45,713 nt of DNA. Origin: an uncultured Bryobacterales bacterium (GTDB lineage: Bacteria; Acidobacteriota; Terriglobia; Bryobacterales; UBA6623). Positions 1 through 7,995 of this stretch are shown piece after piece; within the stretch, counting starts at the first letter, position 1; each line of letters begins with the position of its first letter. The stretch spans positions 1 to 45,713 of the forward strand of contig OY282420.1 in NCBI GenBank assembly GCA_958295955.1. Direction: 5' to 3'. A program made the translations under genes and the position numbers. Under the pieces are notes generated by a model that was not told where the DNA came from, did not search any database, and saw only the letters and a list, made by a program, of their open reading frames with translations.

Positions 1-822
1 GCCTACGACCTGGACGGCAACCTGAAATGGAGCAAAGACCTTGGCCGGCTGCAGATGCGCCTGCAGTTCGGCGAAGGCGTCGCGCCCGTGCTGCACGAGG
101 ACTATCTGATCGTCCAGAACGACCACGAAGGCCGGTCTTACATCGTCGTGCTCGACAAGAACGACGGCGCGGAGATCTGGCGCGCCGAGCGCGACGAGCC
201 CAGCAGTTGGCCGCAGCCGGTCGTCGTGGACTACGGCGGCCGCAAGCAGGTCGTCACCAGCTCGACGCGCATCCGCAGCTACGATCTGGCCACGGGCGAA
301 CTCGTCTGGGAAGCCGGCGGACTGGGCGGCAACGCCATTCCCGCCGTGGTCAACGTGGACAACGAGATGGTCATCGCCATGACCGGCTGGCGCGACCCCA
401 ACCTGCTGGCCGTCAAGCTTGGCGGCAAAGGCGATTTGACCGACAACCCCGAGTTCGTCTCCTGGAGCAATCAGCGCGGCAACTCGTATTCAGCCTCGCC
501 CGTTCTGCACGACGGCATCCTCTACTTCGTGACCGACCGCGGCATGGTCAGCGCGTTCGACGCCAGAACCGGCGAAAAGTTCTATAACCAGCAGAGACTT
601 CCCCAGAGCTACACGTTCAAGGCGTCGCCGGTGGCGGCCAACGGCAAGCTCTATCTGGCAAGCGAGGAGGGCGACGTCATCGTCCTCAAGCTGGGCAAGA
701 CCTACGAGGTGCTGGCGACGAACCAGATGGGCGAGGAGACGTTTATTTCCTCGCCGTTCATCGTCGGTGGAGACTTGTTCCTGCGCAGTCAGGACGAGTT
801 GTTCTGCATCAGCGACAATTGA
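1..822 (+). CDS. PQQ-binding-like beta-propeller repeat protein, 5' truncated
   Basis: The reading frame is open from the first base and ends at TGA 820-822, so the N-terminus lies outside the window. The visible 273 residues carry repeated beta-propeller blades of the PQQ-like type: segments of the form 'hydrophobic strand, Asp, G-x-x-x-W' (GAEIW, GELVW) and A-S-P-V blocks followed by NGKLYL. Such proteins are usually exported, but no signal peptide can be judged here. No catalytic residue of a true quinoprotein dehydrogenase (such as a Cys-Cys disulfide ring) is visible, so a scaffold or binding role is as likely as an enzyme. A second protein of the same family lies at 14361-15806 and shares the layout in which a LGGKGD/LGGRGD-type loop precedes the last blades. 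Family assignment is firm; function is not. Confidence 0.85.
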   Translation, partial: AYDLDGNLKWSKDLGRLQMRLQFGEGVAPVLHEDYLIVQNDHEGRSYIVVLDKNDGAEIWRAERDEPSSWPQPVVVDYGGRKQVVTSSTRIRSYDLATGELVWEAGGLGGNAIPAVVNVDNEMVIAMTGWRDPNLLAVKLGGKGDLTDNPEFVSWSNQRGNSYSASPVLHDGILYFVTDRGMVSAFDARTGEKFYNQQRLPQSYTFKASPVAANGKLYLASEEGDVIVLKLGKTYEVLATNQMGEETFISSPFIVGGDLFLRSQDELFCISDN

Positions 823-857
823 CGCGCGCGCCCGAGGTCTCGGCCCCGCCGCCTCTC

Positions 858-1496
858 ATGGAAGCAACCGTCGTCGAAGCGAGCAGTCCGCAGTTTCCCG
901 CGGCGCTGCGCAGCGCCGGCTGCGAGCGTTTGTGGACGCTCGGCGATTGCGCAATTCCGTCCGTCGGCCCCTTACTCGGCCTGTTCTGCTCGCAACGGTG
1001 TCCGGGCGAGATCGTCTTGCAAGCCTGCGACATGGCCATCGCCCTGCGCGGCGCCGGCGTCCCCGTGATCGGCGGCTTTCACTCGCCCGTGGAGAAGAAG
1101 TGCCTGGAGTTGTTGCTGCGCGGCAGCGGGCCGGTTGTCGTCTGCCCCGCCCGCGGCATCGAGGGCATGCGCATCCCCGTTGCGTGGCGCGGGCCGCTCG
1201 ACGAGGGCAGGCTGTCGATCGTTTCGCCGTTCGAGCCCCGCCGCAGGCGCGCGGACGCGCGGCTTGCCGAGCACAGGAACCGGTTCGCGGCGGCTTTGGC
1301 GTCGAGCCTGTTGGCGCTGCACGCGGCGCCGCAGAGCGGGTTGGAACGCCTCTGCCGCAGCGTTCTCGACGCCGGCGGCGAGATTTACGCGCCCGACGTC
1401 CCGGCGAACGCCGAACTGATCGCGCGCGGCGCGCTGCCGGTTACGCTCGACTCGCTGCTCGACCGACTGACGGGCGCGAAGGGGCAGGGAACGTGA
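858..1496 (+). CDS. DprA/Smf-like DNA-processing protein (short form)
   Basis: A 212-residue protein with the Rossmann-like core of the DprA/LOG superfamily. Visible signatures are LGLFCSQRCPG, a GVPVIGGFHSP stretch and VVCPARGIEGMRIP, followed by S-P-F and RNRF motifs. In full-length DprA this fold binds single-stranded DNA and loads RecA. This is the shorter form found in many non-competent bacteria, without SAM-like or winged-helix domains, and its role is not established. The ATG at 858 is preferred because it starts just before the conserved region. A TTG at 819 overlapping the stop of the preceding gene would add 13 residues and could allow translational coupling. The gene converges on the DUF1501 gene that ends at 1515. 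Confidence 0.75.
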   Translation: MEATVVEASSPQFPAALRSAGCERLWTLGDCAIPSVGPLLGLFCSQRCPGEIVLQACDMAIALRGAGVPVIGGFHSPVEKKCLELLLRGSGPVVVCPARGIEGMRIPVAWRGPLDEGRLSIVSPFEPRRRRADARLAEHRNRFAAALASSLLALHAAPQSGLERLCRSVLDAGGEIYAPDVPANAELIARGALPVTLDSLLDRLTGAKGQGT

Positions 1497-1514
1497 GCGC
1501 CAAACAGCCGAACG

Positions 1515-2972
1515 CTAACTGAAAATGCCTCGATGGACGTTCCCGGCTACGTCCGTCAGGCGAAAATCCCGGCCCGAATAACGGTAGGTCAGCTTCTCGT
1601 GGTCGATGCCGAGCAGGGCGAGCAGCGTGGCGTGGAAATCGTGGACGTGCATCCGGTTTTCCGCCGCGTGATAGCCCATCTCGTCCGTCGATCCGTAGGC
1701 GAAGCCGCCTTTGACGCCCGCGCCGGCCATCCAGATGGAATAGCCGTAGGGGTTGTGGTCGCGGCCGTTGCCGCCCTGCGAGACGGGCGTCCGCCCGAAC
1801 TCGCCCATCCACACGACCAGCGTGTCTTCGAGCATGCCGCGCGACTTCAGGTCCTTGAGCAGCGCTCCGATCGGTTGGTCGACCTCCGCCGCGTTTGCGG
1901 TGTGCTTGCGCACGAGATCGGCGTGCTGATCCCACTTGTAGGAATGCGTACATTGCACGAAGCGCACGTCGCGTTCGGCGAGCCGGCGCGCCAGCAGGCA
2001 CTGCCATCCGAAATCCGCCGTGGTCGGGTTATCCAGCCCATAGAGTTTCTTGACAGCTGCCGACTCGTTGGACACGTCGAAGACTCGTGCGGCCTCGGCT
2101 TGCATGCGAAAGGCCATCTCGAAAGATTGAATGCGGGTCTCGAGCTCGTCGTCGCGTTTCCAGAGTTCCTGGTTGCGGCGGTTGACGGCCTGCAGCATGT
2201 CGAGCTCGTAGCGCTGCTGTTCGCGGGTGAGGCGCCGATTGACCAGATATTCGATGGGCTGCGCGCGGATGTCCTTGACCTGCATCCCCGCATGGCCGAT
2301 GGCGCAGCCCTGATAGGAGCCGGGCAAGAAAGCGGAACTCCAGTTCTTCGCGCCGCCGTGGGAGAGCGCCGGCTTGATCGTGATGTAACCCGGCAGGTCG
2401 CGGTTCTCCGAGCCCAGGCCGTACAGCGTCCATGCGCCCAGGCTGGGGCGCGTGAAGGTGAACGTCCCCGTAAAGCTCTGCAGGAGCGCGGCGCCGTGGT
2501 CCACGCCTTCGCCGACCATCGAGCGGATCACGCATAGCTCGTCCGCGCTTTCGCGAACGTGGGGAAACAGGTCGCTGACCGGCAGGCCGCTTGCGCCGCC
2601 GGGACGGAATTCCCAGGGCGACTTCATCAGCGGCCCCGGCTCCTTTTGCGAGAACGACAGGGGCCGCTTGATGGGCAGCGGCTTGCCGTCGTTTTGGTCG
2701 AGATACGGCTTGGGGTCGAACGTGTCGATCGACGACGGCCCGCCGTGCATGAACAGCAGGATGACCTTGCGCGCGCGCGGCGCGAAGTGCGGGGTCTTGG
2801 CCGCCGGCGCATTCTTCCCGCCGCGGGCCTCCGCTGCGCGGGCGCGCTCGTCGGCCAGCAGCGCGCCCAGCCCCAGGAAGCCGAACCCGTTGGCCGCCTC
2901 GCGCAGCATCGCCCGGCGCGAGGTCAGGCGCCGAGGCGCCGCCGCGCCGAAGCGGTCGTAGAACGTGCTCAC
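1515..2972 (-). CDS. DUF1501 domain protein, Tat-exported
   Basis: A 485-residue protein of the DUF1501 family, which is distantly related to the alkaline phosphatase/sulfatase fold. The N-terminus has a twin-arginine-like motif (SRRAM) followed by a hydrophobic stretch, so export is expected. Family hallmarks seen are FMHGGPSSIDTFDPKP, VVWMGEFGRTP and GRDHNPYGYSIWMAGAG, plus the late HDFHATLLALLGIDHEKLTY block. The start is GTG at 2972, with a TATGAT hexamer 9 bases upstream. These proteins are abundant in Planctomycetes, Verrucomicrobia and Solibacter-type Acidobacteria, usually next to DUF1549/DUF1553 cytochrome proteins. This copy stands alone, unlike its equal-length paralogue at 12414-13871. 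The biochemical activity is unproven. Confidence 0.92.
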   Translation of the reverse strand: MSTFYDRFGAAAPRRLTSRRAMLREAANGFGFLGLGALLADERARAAEARGGKNAPAAKTPHFAPRARKVILLFMHGGPSSIDTFDPKPYLDQNDGKPLPIKRPLSFSQKEPGPLMKSPWEFRPGGASGLPVSDLFPHVRESADELCVIRSMVGEGVDHGAALLQSFTGTFTFTRPSLGAWTLYGLGSENRDLPGYITIKPALSHGGAKNWSSAFLPGSYQGCAIGHAGMQVKDIRAQPIEYLVNRRLTREQQRYELDMLQAVNRRNQELWKRDDELETRIQSFEMAFRMQAEAARVFDVSNESAAVKKLYGLDNPTTADFGWQCLLARRLAERDVRFVQCTHSYKWDQHADLVRKHTANAAEVDQPIGALLKDLKSRGMLEDTLVVWMGEFGRTPVSQGGNGRDHNPYGYSIWMAGAGVKGGFAYGSTDEMGYHAAENRMHVHDFHATLLALLGIDHEKLTYRYSGRDFRLTDVAGNVHRGIFS

Positions 2973-2981
2973 AACGCAACC

Positions 2982-2987
2982 ATCATA
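2982..2987 (-). promoter_or_regulatory. Candidate -10 element of the DUF1501 gene
   Basis: TATGAT on the minus strand lies 9 bases before the GTG start at 2972. That spacing would leave a transcript leader of only a few bases. No convincing -35 was seen. Confidence 0.4.
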
Positions 2988-3000
2988 CCAACCGCCCGCC

Positions 3001-3046
3001 GCGGGAACGCCGGCTGACTACGCATTACAATAGCGGGAACGCCGGC
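3001..3046 (+). repeat. 14-bp direct repeat flanking a -10-like box
   Basis: GCGGGAACGCCGGC occurs at 3001-3014 and again at 3033-3046, separated by 18 bases that contain TACAAT (3026-3031). The second copy ends right before ATG 3047. It may be a small duplication or a repeated regulatory site; nothing more can be said from one instance. Confidence 0.6.
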
Positions 3047-3261
3047 ATGACCGTCCCCGCGAATACGGCCTGCTCGCGCCCGGCATGGAGCAGAGGCTGC
3101 GGGTGACTACCGATCCCGCCTACTACGAGCAGAATGCGGAAAGCGTCGAGTTGTGGTCGCCCGGCAACCCGCTGTTCCAGGCGCCCGAGTTTCTGCGCCC
3201 CGCGGATGAATGGCCGCCCGACAAGACGCTGGGGGACGTTCTGGACTCGTTGGACATTTGA
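3047..3261 (+). pseudogene. Small ORF with an apparent one-base frameshift
   Basis: From about 3049 to the TGA at 3259-3261 one frame has convincing protein-like composition, including the segments EYGLLAPGMEQRL, DPAYYEQNAESVELWSPG and NPLFQAPEF. It has no start of its own upstream of an internal ATG at 3085. ATG 3047 lies one frame away and would be joined by adding a single C to the CCCC run at 3055-3058. That would give a 71-residue protein starting MTVPREYG, preceded by a TACAAT hexamer 15 bases before the ATG. Either the gene has decayed by a homopolymer slip, the assembly has an error, or a 58-residue protein starts at 3085. I do not recognise the family. Confidence 0.5.
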
Positions 3262-3432
3262 TTTGCGACAACTTGGAACGGCTGTTTAACGGGCGTTCAA
3301 CGGCCTTTTCACGGCGCTTAAAGGCAGCGGCGGGCGGCGGTATACGCGGATATCTCTAAATACCGGTATCGCCTTCATTCATGGTTGAAGCCCTCCTCAA
3401 GCTTCCCGGGTCGATATTAGCACAATGCGGAT
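3262..3432. other. Intergenic region with short repeats, no gene seen
   Basis: No coding frame is supported here. It contains the phased AACGG repeats described separately and a perfect 10-bp palindrome (ATACCGGTAT, 3360-3369). It lies downstream of both the small ORF and the convergent dienelactone hydrolase gene. Confidence 0.6.
3277..3320 (+). repeat. Four degenerate 11-bp tandem units
   Basis: Successive units AACGGCTGTTT (3277), AACGGGCGTTC (3288), AACGGCCTTTTC (3299) and ACGGCGCTTA (3311) recur about every 11 bases, close to one DNA helical turn. Each unit has an ACGG core followed by a T-rich end. Function is unknown; a protein-binding array or transcript-end structure is possible. 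Confidence 0.5.
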
Positions 3433-4317
3433 TTAACGCAGGTGGCGGTCGAAGAACTCCAGCGTCCGCTGCCAGGCGAGCGCGGCGGCTTCCTGATCGA
3501 AGCGCGGAGTCGTATCGTTGTGGAAGCCGTGGTTCACGCCCTCGTACATGTGGACCGCGTAGCTCTTGCCGTTGGCTTGCAGCGCCTCTTCGTAGGCCGG
3601 CAGTCCGGCGTTGATGCGCCGGTCGAGTCCCGCGTAGTGGAGCAGCAACGGCGCCGCGATCTTGGGTACGTCCGCGGCGGGCGGCTGCCGGCCGTAAAAC
3701 GGGACCGAGGCCGCCAGGTCGGGAATGCGCACGGCCAGCGCATTGCAGATGCCGCCGCCGAAGCAGAAGCCGACCGCGCCGACTTTTCCGGTGCAATCGG
3801 GATGCGCCTGCAAATGCTTGACCGCGGCGGCGAAATCCTCGAAAAGCTTGCCGCGGTCGATCTCGGCCTGCAACCGGCGGCCGTCGTCGTCGTTGCCCGG
3901 GTAGCCGCCTTTCGGCGTCAGTCCGTCGGGGGCCAGCGCCAGATAGCCCGCGGCGCCGACGCGGCGCGCCACGTCTTCGATATAGGGGTTCAGCCCGCGG
4001 TTCTCATGCACCACGACAACTCCGGGCAGCTTCCCGCCGGCGCCGGCCGGACGCACGAGGTATCCGTTTATGGAGCCGTGGCCTTGGGGAGAGGGGTAGG
4101 CGATGCGTTCGGCGCGGATGCGGGCGTCGTCCGCGGGCACTTGCTGGGCCAGGGAATAGTCGGGGAACAGCAAGGCCGGCAGCGCGGCGGCGCTCGTCCC
4201 CGCGGCGAACGGGGCGGCGCGGTCGAGGAACTGCCGCCTGCTCAGGCCGCCGTGAACGTAGGCGTCGAACAGCTTCAGGACTTCGGGGTGAAAATCGGAT
4301 GCGGTCTTGCGCGTCAT
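3433..4317 (-). CDS. Dienelactone hydrolase family protein, Tat-exported
   Basis: A 294-residue alpha/beta hydrolase of the dienelactone hydrolase family. The catalytic triad is visible: Cys185 in GFCFGGG, Asp232 in GLDRRIN and His263 in NHGFHND. The conserved [16 protein letters not shown] segment is also present. The N-terminus contains LSRRQFL followed by an Ala-rich stretch, a twin-arginine export signal, so the enzyme likely acts in the periplasm. Classical members hydrolyse cyclic enol-lactones in aromatic catabolism. The exported subgroup has uncharacterised ester substrates, so the substrate should not be inferred. An excellent AGGAGG ribosome site supports the ATG at 4317. The gene follows the sulfatase-like gene after 22 bases on the same strand, so co-transcription is plausible. 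Confidence 0.92.
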   Translation of the reverse strand: MTRKTASDFHPEVLKLFDAYVHGGLSRRQFLDRAAPFAAGTSAAALPALLFPDYSLAQQVPADDARIRAERIAYPSPQGHGSINGYLVRPAGAGGKLPGVVVVHENRGLNPYIEDVARRVGAAGYLALAPDGLTPKGGYPGNDDDGRRLQAEIDRGKLFEDFAAAVKHLQAHPDCTGKVGAVGFCFGGGICNALAVRIPDLAASVPFYGRQPPAADVPKIAAPLLLHYAGLDRRINAGLPAYEEALQANGKSYAVHMYEGVNHGFHNDTTPRFDQEAAALAWQRTLEFFDRHLR

Positions 4318-4324
4318 CGCTATG

Positions 4325-4330
4325 CCTCCT
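4325..4330 (-). promoter_or_regulatory. Strong ribosome binding site
   Basis: AGGAGG on the minus strand, 7 bases before ATG 4317, fixes the start of the dienelactone hydrolase gene. It is one of few strong Shine-Dalgarno sites in the window and fits translation from within an operon. Confidence 0.8.
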
Positions 4331-4339
4331 GCGGCGCCG

Positions 4340-5929
4340 TCAGGCGTCCGGGTCGCCGCCGTCGTAATCTTCTCGGGCGTGGAAGCTGCCCAAGGTCAGT
4401 TCTTTACCGGATTCCAGGTAGGCTTCCATCTTGGCCGTCAAATCGGCGACCACGTCGGGCCGGTTGCCGGCGACGTTGGTCAATTCGTCGGGGTCTTCGG
4501 CGCGGTCGTAAAGCTGCGTTTCGAAGTCGTAGCCGAGTTTTTCGCGGTCGATGATCTTCGAGAACTGCCAGTCCTTCGTGCGCACGCCGCCGACCCAGCC
4601 GTAAGCCTGGACCAGATGATCGCGCGCGCTCGCTTCGCCGTTGACCAGCCCCCACAGATTTTCGCCGGTGGCGCGCGGCGGCGGGTCGAGCTCCAGCAGG
4701 TTGAACAAGGTGGGCATGACATCGGGGTGCTGGATGAAACCCGAGGCCCGCGCGCCCGCCTTCTCTTTGCCGGGAAGCCTGACCAGGAAGGGATTGTGGA
4801 TCACTTGGCGGCGGATCTTCGTCGGCCCCTTCATGAACTGCCCCTGCTCGCCGAGCAGCGCGCCGTGATCGGAGAAGAAAACCACCACCGAGTTGTCGAA
4901 AAGCCCGAGTTCCTCGACCGTGTCGAGTATCTCGCCAAGCCAATAGTCCACGCACATCGACTCGCCGGCGTAGTTGGCGCGCATGCGCTCCATCGCTGCG
5001 GGGGGCACGTCGATATCCGAGTAGGGGGGCTCCCAATAGGTCGGCCCCGTTGCGTTCGGCAGGTATTCGTCGAGGAAGCGCTTCGGCGGATCCCACGGTT
5101 CGTGCGGGTCGAACGCTTCGAGGTGCAGAAAGAACGGCGTCTTGCCGCTGTTGCGCCGCAGCCAGCCGATGACGTTCTTTGCCGTCAGTTCGATAATCGC
5201 CTCGCACTCTTGCTCGTAGCGCGCGCGGTTCGCCAGATACTGTTTCATGAAGGCGGGACGGCCGGGGTCGACCTCCAGCCATTTGTCCCAGTATTCCTGC
5301 GGGTAGTGCGCCGGCACGATTTCCGGCTCGTCGTGCGACGCCTGTTCGTAGTAATCGACCTCGTGCCCCCGCGTCCACTCGTAGTATTTGTAGCCGCGGT
5401 GGAAATTCTTGCCCGGCCGCTGCATGTGCGGGATGTCGGCGATCAACGCCGTGTAGTAGCCCGCTTCGTTCAACGTCTCCGAGACCGTCTGATCTTCGTA
5501 ATAGAGCTCGTGCCAGCCCGGAGTCTGCACCGGCTCGTGCTGATGGAAGTAGTGGTAGGGCAGGATGCGCCGTCCGGTCATCAGCACGCGGCGGATGGGG
5601 ATCGTCGGCAGGCCTTCGGGGTAGCAGTCCTCGAAAACGACGCAGTCTTCCGCAAACTTGTTCAGGCGCGGGGTCTTGACCAGGCCGTTGCCGCCGTAGG
5701 CTTCGAGGTTGTCCGCGCGGAACGTATCGACGTTGAGAAAGATGAGATTTTGGCGGTTTCCCTTGCCGCGTTGGTCGGGCGGCTTCTGCCAGCGGCCGCC
5801 GGGTTTGGCGGCGGCTTGCTCGGCGGGGGCGCAGCCGGTCAGGCCGGTTGCCGCCGCCGCTCCCGCGGCGGTCGAGGTATGCGTGAGAAACCCGCGGCGC
5901 GAAAGCCTGTTTTTATGCCGATCGGCCAT
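4340..5929 (-). CDS. Sulfatase-superfamily lipoprotein with Thr at the formylglycine site
   Basis: A 529-residue member of the alkaline phosphatase/sulfatase superfamily. The N-terminus has a twin-arginine motif (LSRRGFL) and a lipobox-like LTGC, so it is probably a Tat-exported lipoprotein. Metal-site motifs are present: [16 protein letters not shown] near the start and [12 protein letters not shown] later. At the position of the maturation motif C/S-x-P-x-R, which becomes formylglycine in true sulfatases, the sequence is T109-I-P-I-R, followed by the usual L-x-T-G-R. The nucleophile Cys/Ser is therefore a Thr, which formylglycine-generating enzymes do not convert. It may be a Thr-nucleophile phosphohydrolase or transferase, or an inactive homologue. 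It is divergent from thioredoxin across a 29-bp palindrome. Confidence 0.88.
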   Translation of the reverse strand: MADRHKNRLSRRGFLTHTSTAAGAAAATGLTGCAPAEQAAAKPGGRWQKPPDQRGKGNRQNLIFLNVDTFRADNLEAYGGNGLVKTPRLNKFAEDCVVFEDCYPEGLPTIPIRRVLMTGRRILPYHYFHQHEPVQTPGWHELYYEDQTVSETLNEAGYYTALIADIPHMQRPGKNFHRGYKYYEWTRGHEVDYYEQASHDEPEIVPAHYPQEYWDKWLEVDPGRPAFMKQYLANRARYEQECEAIIELTAKNVIGWLRRNSGKTPFFLHLEAFDPHEPWDPPKRFLDEYLPNATGPTYWEPPYSDIDVPPAAMERMRANYAGESMCVDYWLGEILDTVEELGLFDNSVVVFFSDHGALLGEQGQFMKGPTKIRRQVIHNPFLVRLPGKEKAGARASGFIQHPDVMPTLFNLLELDPPPRATGENLWGLVNGEASARDHLVQAYGWVGGVRTKDWQFSKIIDREKLGYDFETQLYDRAEDPDELTNVAGNRPDVVADLTAKMEAYLESGKELTLGSFHAREDYDGGDPDA

Positions 5930-5936
5930 GCGGAAA

Positions 5937-5965
5937 GCCTAGCACAAACGCCGTTTCTGCTAGGC
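5937..5965. promoter_or_regulatory. 29-bp palindrome between divergent genes
   Basis: Outer arms GCCTAGCA (5937-5944) and TGCTAGGC (5958-5965) and inner arms AAACG (5946-5950) and CGTTT (5952-5956) are perfectly complementary around position 5951. Only one symmetric pair (5945/5957) mismatches. It lies 8 bases before the sulfatase-like start (5929) and 35 bases before trxA (6000). A TAGGCT hexamer occurs symmetrically on both strands at its edges and could serve as the two -10 boxes. It is probably an operator or bidirectional promoter; a cruciform or transcript hairpin is the alternative. Confidence 0.65.
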
Positions 5966-5999
5966 TGGAAGTTTACACGCACGCGATTGGAGAATTTTC

Positions 6000-6332
6000 A
6001 TGGCTGGAAACCACACGCTCACTTTTACCGATGCCGACTTCGAAACGGACGTTTTGCAGTCCGAGCAACCCGTGCTCGTCGATTTTTGGGCCGTTTGGTG
6101 CGGCCCCTGCCGCCAGATGGCGCCGGTCATCGATTCCGTGGCGGCGAAGTACGCGGGCAAGATCAAGGTCGGCAAGCTGGACGTCGATCACAACCCGATG
6201 GCCGCGCAGCGTTTCAACGTGCGCGGCATTCCGACCATGTTGCTGTTCAAGGGCGGCGCGCCCGTCGAGCAGATCGTCGGCGCCGTGCCTGAAGAGCGGT
6301 TGAGCGCCGCGCTCGACGACCACGCAGCTTGA
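6000..6332 (+). CDS. trxA: Thioredoxin
   Basis: A 110-residue cytoplasmic thioredoxin with the canonical active site W33-C34-G-P-C37 in the context VDFWAVWCGPCRQMAPV, and the cis-proline loop RGIPTMLLFKGG. It reduces protein disulfides using electrons from thioredoxin reductase, which is not in the window. The length is normal and there is no signal peptide. GGAGA at 5989-5993 is a good ribosome site for the ATG at 6000. The gene is divergent from the sulfatase-like gene, with the palindrome at 5937-5965 between them. The next gene, a sulfatase, starts 37 bases downstream on the same strand. Confidence 0.97.
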   Translation: MAGNHTLTFTDADFETDVLQSEQPVLVDFWAVWCGPCRQMAPVIDSVAAKYAGKIKVGKLDVDHNPMAAQRFNVRGIPTMLLFKGGAPVEQIVGAVPEERLSAALDDHAA

Positions 6333-6369
6333 GCCGGCGCCCGTTTCGGGCGCGCGGCCTCCCGCGCGT

Positions 6370-7995
6370 ATGCAAGAATCGGCAGGGCTGAAAGCGATCC
6401 CGCAGACGGTTGGCGGCGGTTTTCGCCAATCGTCGCGCCGGGAGTTTTTGCGCGCCGGCGGCGCCGCCTTTGCCTCGAGCCTCGGCGCGCAAGCCGCCTC
6501 AGCCAAAAAGAAGGCCGAGCCGCGGCGGAACGTTCTCTTCATCGCCGTGGACGACCTGCGCCCCGACCTCGGCTGCTACGGCAACGCTCGGGTGCGCACC
6601 CCCAACATCGACCGCCTGTCCGCCTCCGGGCTGACATTTCTGCGCAGCTACTGCCAGCAGGCGGTGTGCAACCCCTCGCGGACCTCGATGTTGACCGGCA
6701 AGCGCCCGGATACGACGCGCATCTACGATCTGCAAACGCATTTCCGCCGCTATCTGCCCAACGCCGTCACCTTGCCCCAACAGTTCCGCCGCGCGGGATA
6801 CGAGACCACGGCGTTCGGCAAGATCTTTCACAAGCCGCAACTCAACGACTACCCGTCGTGGTCGATCGCGCCGTGGATCCCTGAGCGGCACGGCTGGCGC
6901 ACGGCGGAGAACGAGGCGTTCGCCCGGAGCAATTGGCGGCGTCTGCGGGAGAGCGCGTGGGTTTCCGACGAGCGCTTCTATTTCGATCCCAAGAAACGCG
7001 GCGCCCGGCAGGACGGCGCAACGGGTTGGGGTCTCAAGAGTTGGCGGGCGCCCGCCGTGGCCGACGCCGAGTTGCCGGACGGCAAGACCGCGCGGGAGGC
7101 CGCTGCCGCGCTGGAGCGGCTCGGGGAGCGGCCGTTCTTCATGGCGGTCGGTTTCCTGCGGCCGCACCTGCCGTTCGCCGCGCCGAGCAAATACTTCGAT
7201 TTGTATCCGCAAGACACGATCGAGGAATCCGCGGCGCCCTTGTCGCCCGAGGGGGCGCCCGCCTACGCGCTGCACGACTCGGCCGAGTTGCGCGGCTACG
7301 ACGATATCCCGCGGCAAGGCGCGATCTCTTCGCGGAAAGCCAAGGAGTTGATTCGCGCTTACCGGGCTTCGGTCAGTTACGTTGACGCCCAGGTCGGAGT
7401 GCTGCTCGATGCGCTCGAGCGCAACGGATTGGCCGAAAACACCGTCGTGGTCTTGTGGGGGGATCACGGCTACCATTTGGGCGATCTCGGCCTGTGGAAC
7501 AAGCACTCGAATTTCGAGGCCGCGACGCACACTCCGCTGATCGTCCGCGCTCCGGGGCTGCGCAACGTCGGCCGCAAGACCAAGGCGCTCAACGAGGCGG
7601 TCGATATCTACCCGTCGCTGTGCGACATCTGCGGGATTCCCAGCCCGGCGGATCTGGAGGGTTCGAGTTGGCTGCCGCTGTTCGAGAACCCGAACCAGAT
7701 CTGGAAACGCGCCGCGTTCAGCCAGTACCCGCGGGAAATCCCCGGCGTCGGCCCCGGAATGGGCTATTCGATGCGCACCAGACGCTACCGCTACACCGAG
7801 TGGTCGGCGCTCGGCAGCCCCTACAAATCCGCCGAGCTTTACGACTACCGCGACAACGTACACGAGTTGCGCAATCTGGCCAACCTGCCGCAGCACGTGA
7901 GCTTGGTCAACGGACTCTCGCAGATGCTGCGCGAGGGTTGGCGGGGCGCGCTGCCGCCGACCGAGTTGCCCTACTCAACGCAAGACCGCGCTTGA
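6370..7995 (+). CDS. Sulfatase, iduronate-2-sulfatase-like, Tat-exported
   Basis: A 541-residue sulfatase with a complete formylglycine motif C100-N-P-S-R followed by L-T-G-K. The first metal motif is FIAVDDLRPDLGCYG and the second is LWGDHGYHLGDLGLWNKHSNFE. These features are those of family S1 sulfatases close to iduronate-2-sulfatases, which remove sulfate esters from sulfated polysaccharides. The N-terminus carries a twin-arginine signal (SRREFLRAGG), so it acts outside the cytoplasm. Activity needs a formylglycine-generating enzyme encoded elsewhere. The ATG at 6370 lies 18 residues before the twin arginines, which is acceptable. Its 3' end overlaps the convergent MocA-like gene by 21 bases. 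Confidence 0.93.
   Translation: MQESAGLKAIPQTVGGGFRQSSRREFLRAGGAAFASSLGAQAASAKKKAEPRRNVLFIAVDDLRPDLGCYGNARVRTPNIDRLSASGLTFLRSYCQQAVCNPSRTSMLTGKRPDTTRIYDLQTHFRRYLPNAVTLPQQFRRAGYETTAFGKIFHKPQLNDYPSWSIAPWIPERHGWRTAENEAFARSNWRRLRESAWVSDERFYFDPKKRGARQDGATGWGLKSWRAPAVADAELPDGKTAREAAAALERLGERPFFMAVGFLRPHLPFAAPSKYFDLYPQDTIEESAAPLSPEGAPAYALHDSAELRGYDDIPRQGAISSRKAKELIRAYRASVSYVDAQVGVLLDALERNGLAENTVVVLWGDHGYHLGDLGLWNKHSNFEAATHTPLIVRAPGLRNVGRKTKALNEAVDIYPSLCDICGIPSPADLEGSSWLPLFENPNQIWKRAAFSQYPREIPGVGPGMGYSMRTRRYRYTEWSALGSPYKSAELYDYRDNVHELRNLANLPQHVSLVNGLSQMLREGWRGALPPTELPYSTQDRA

Noticed and set aside
4307..6292. A 661-codon plus-strand frame
   Set aside because: It is antisense to the sulfatase-like gene and then runs into thioredoxin in the wrong frame. 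No motif supports it.
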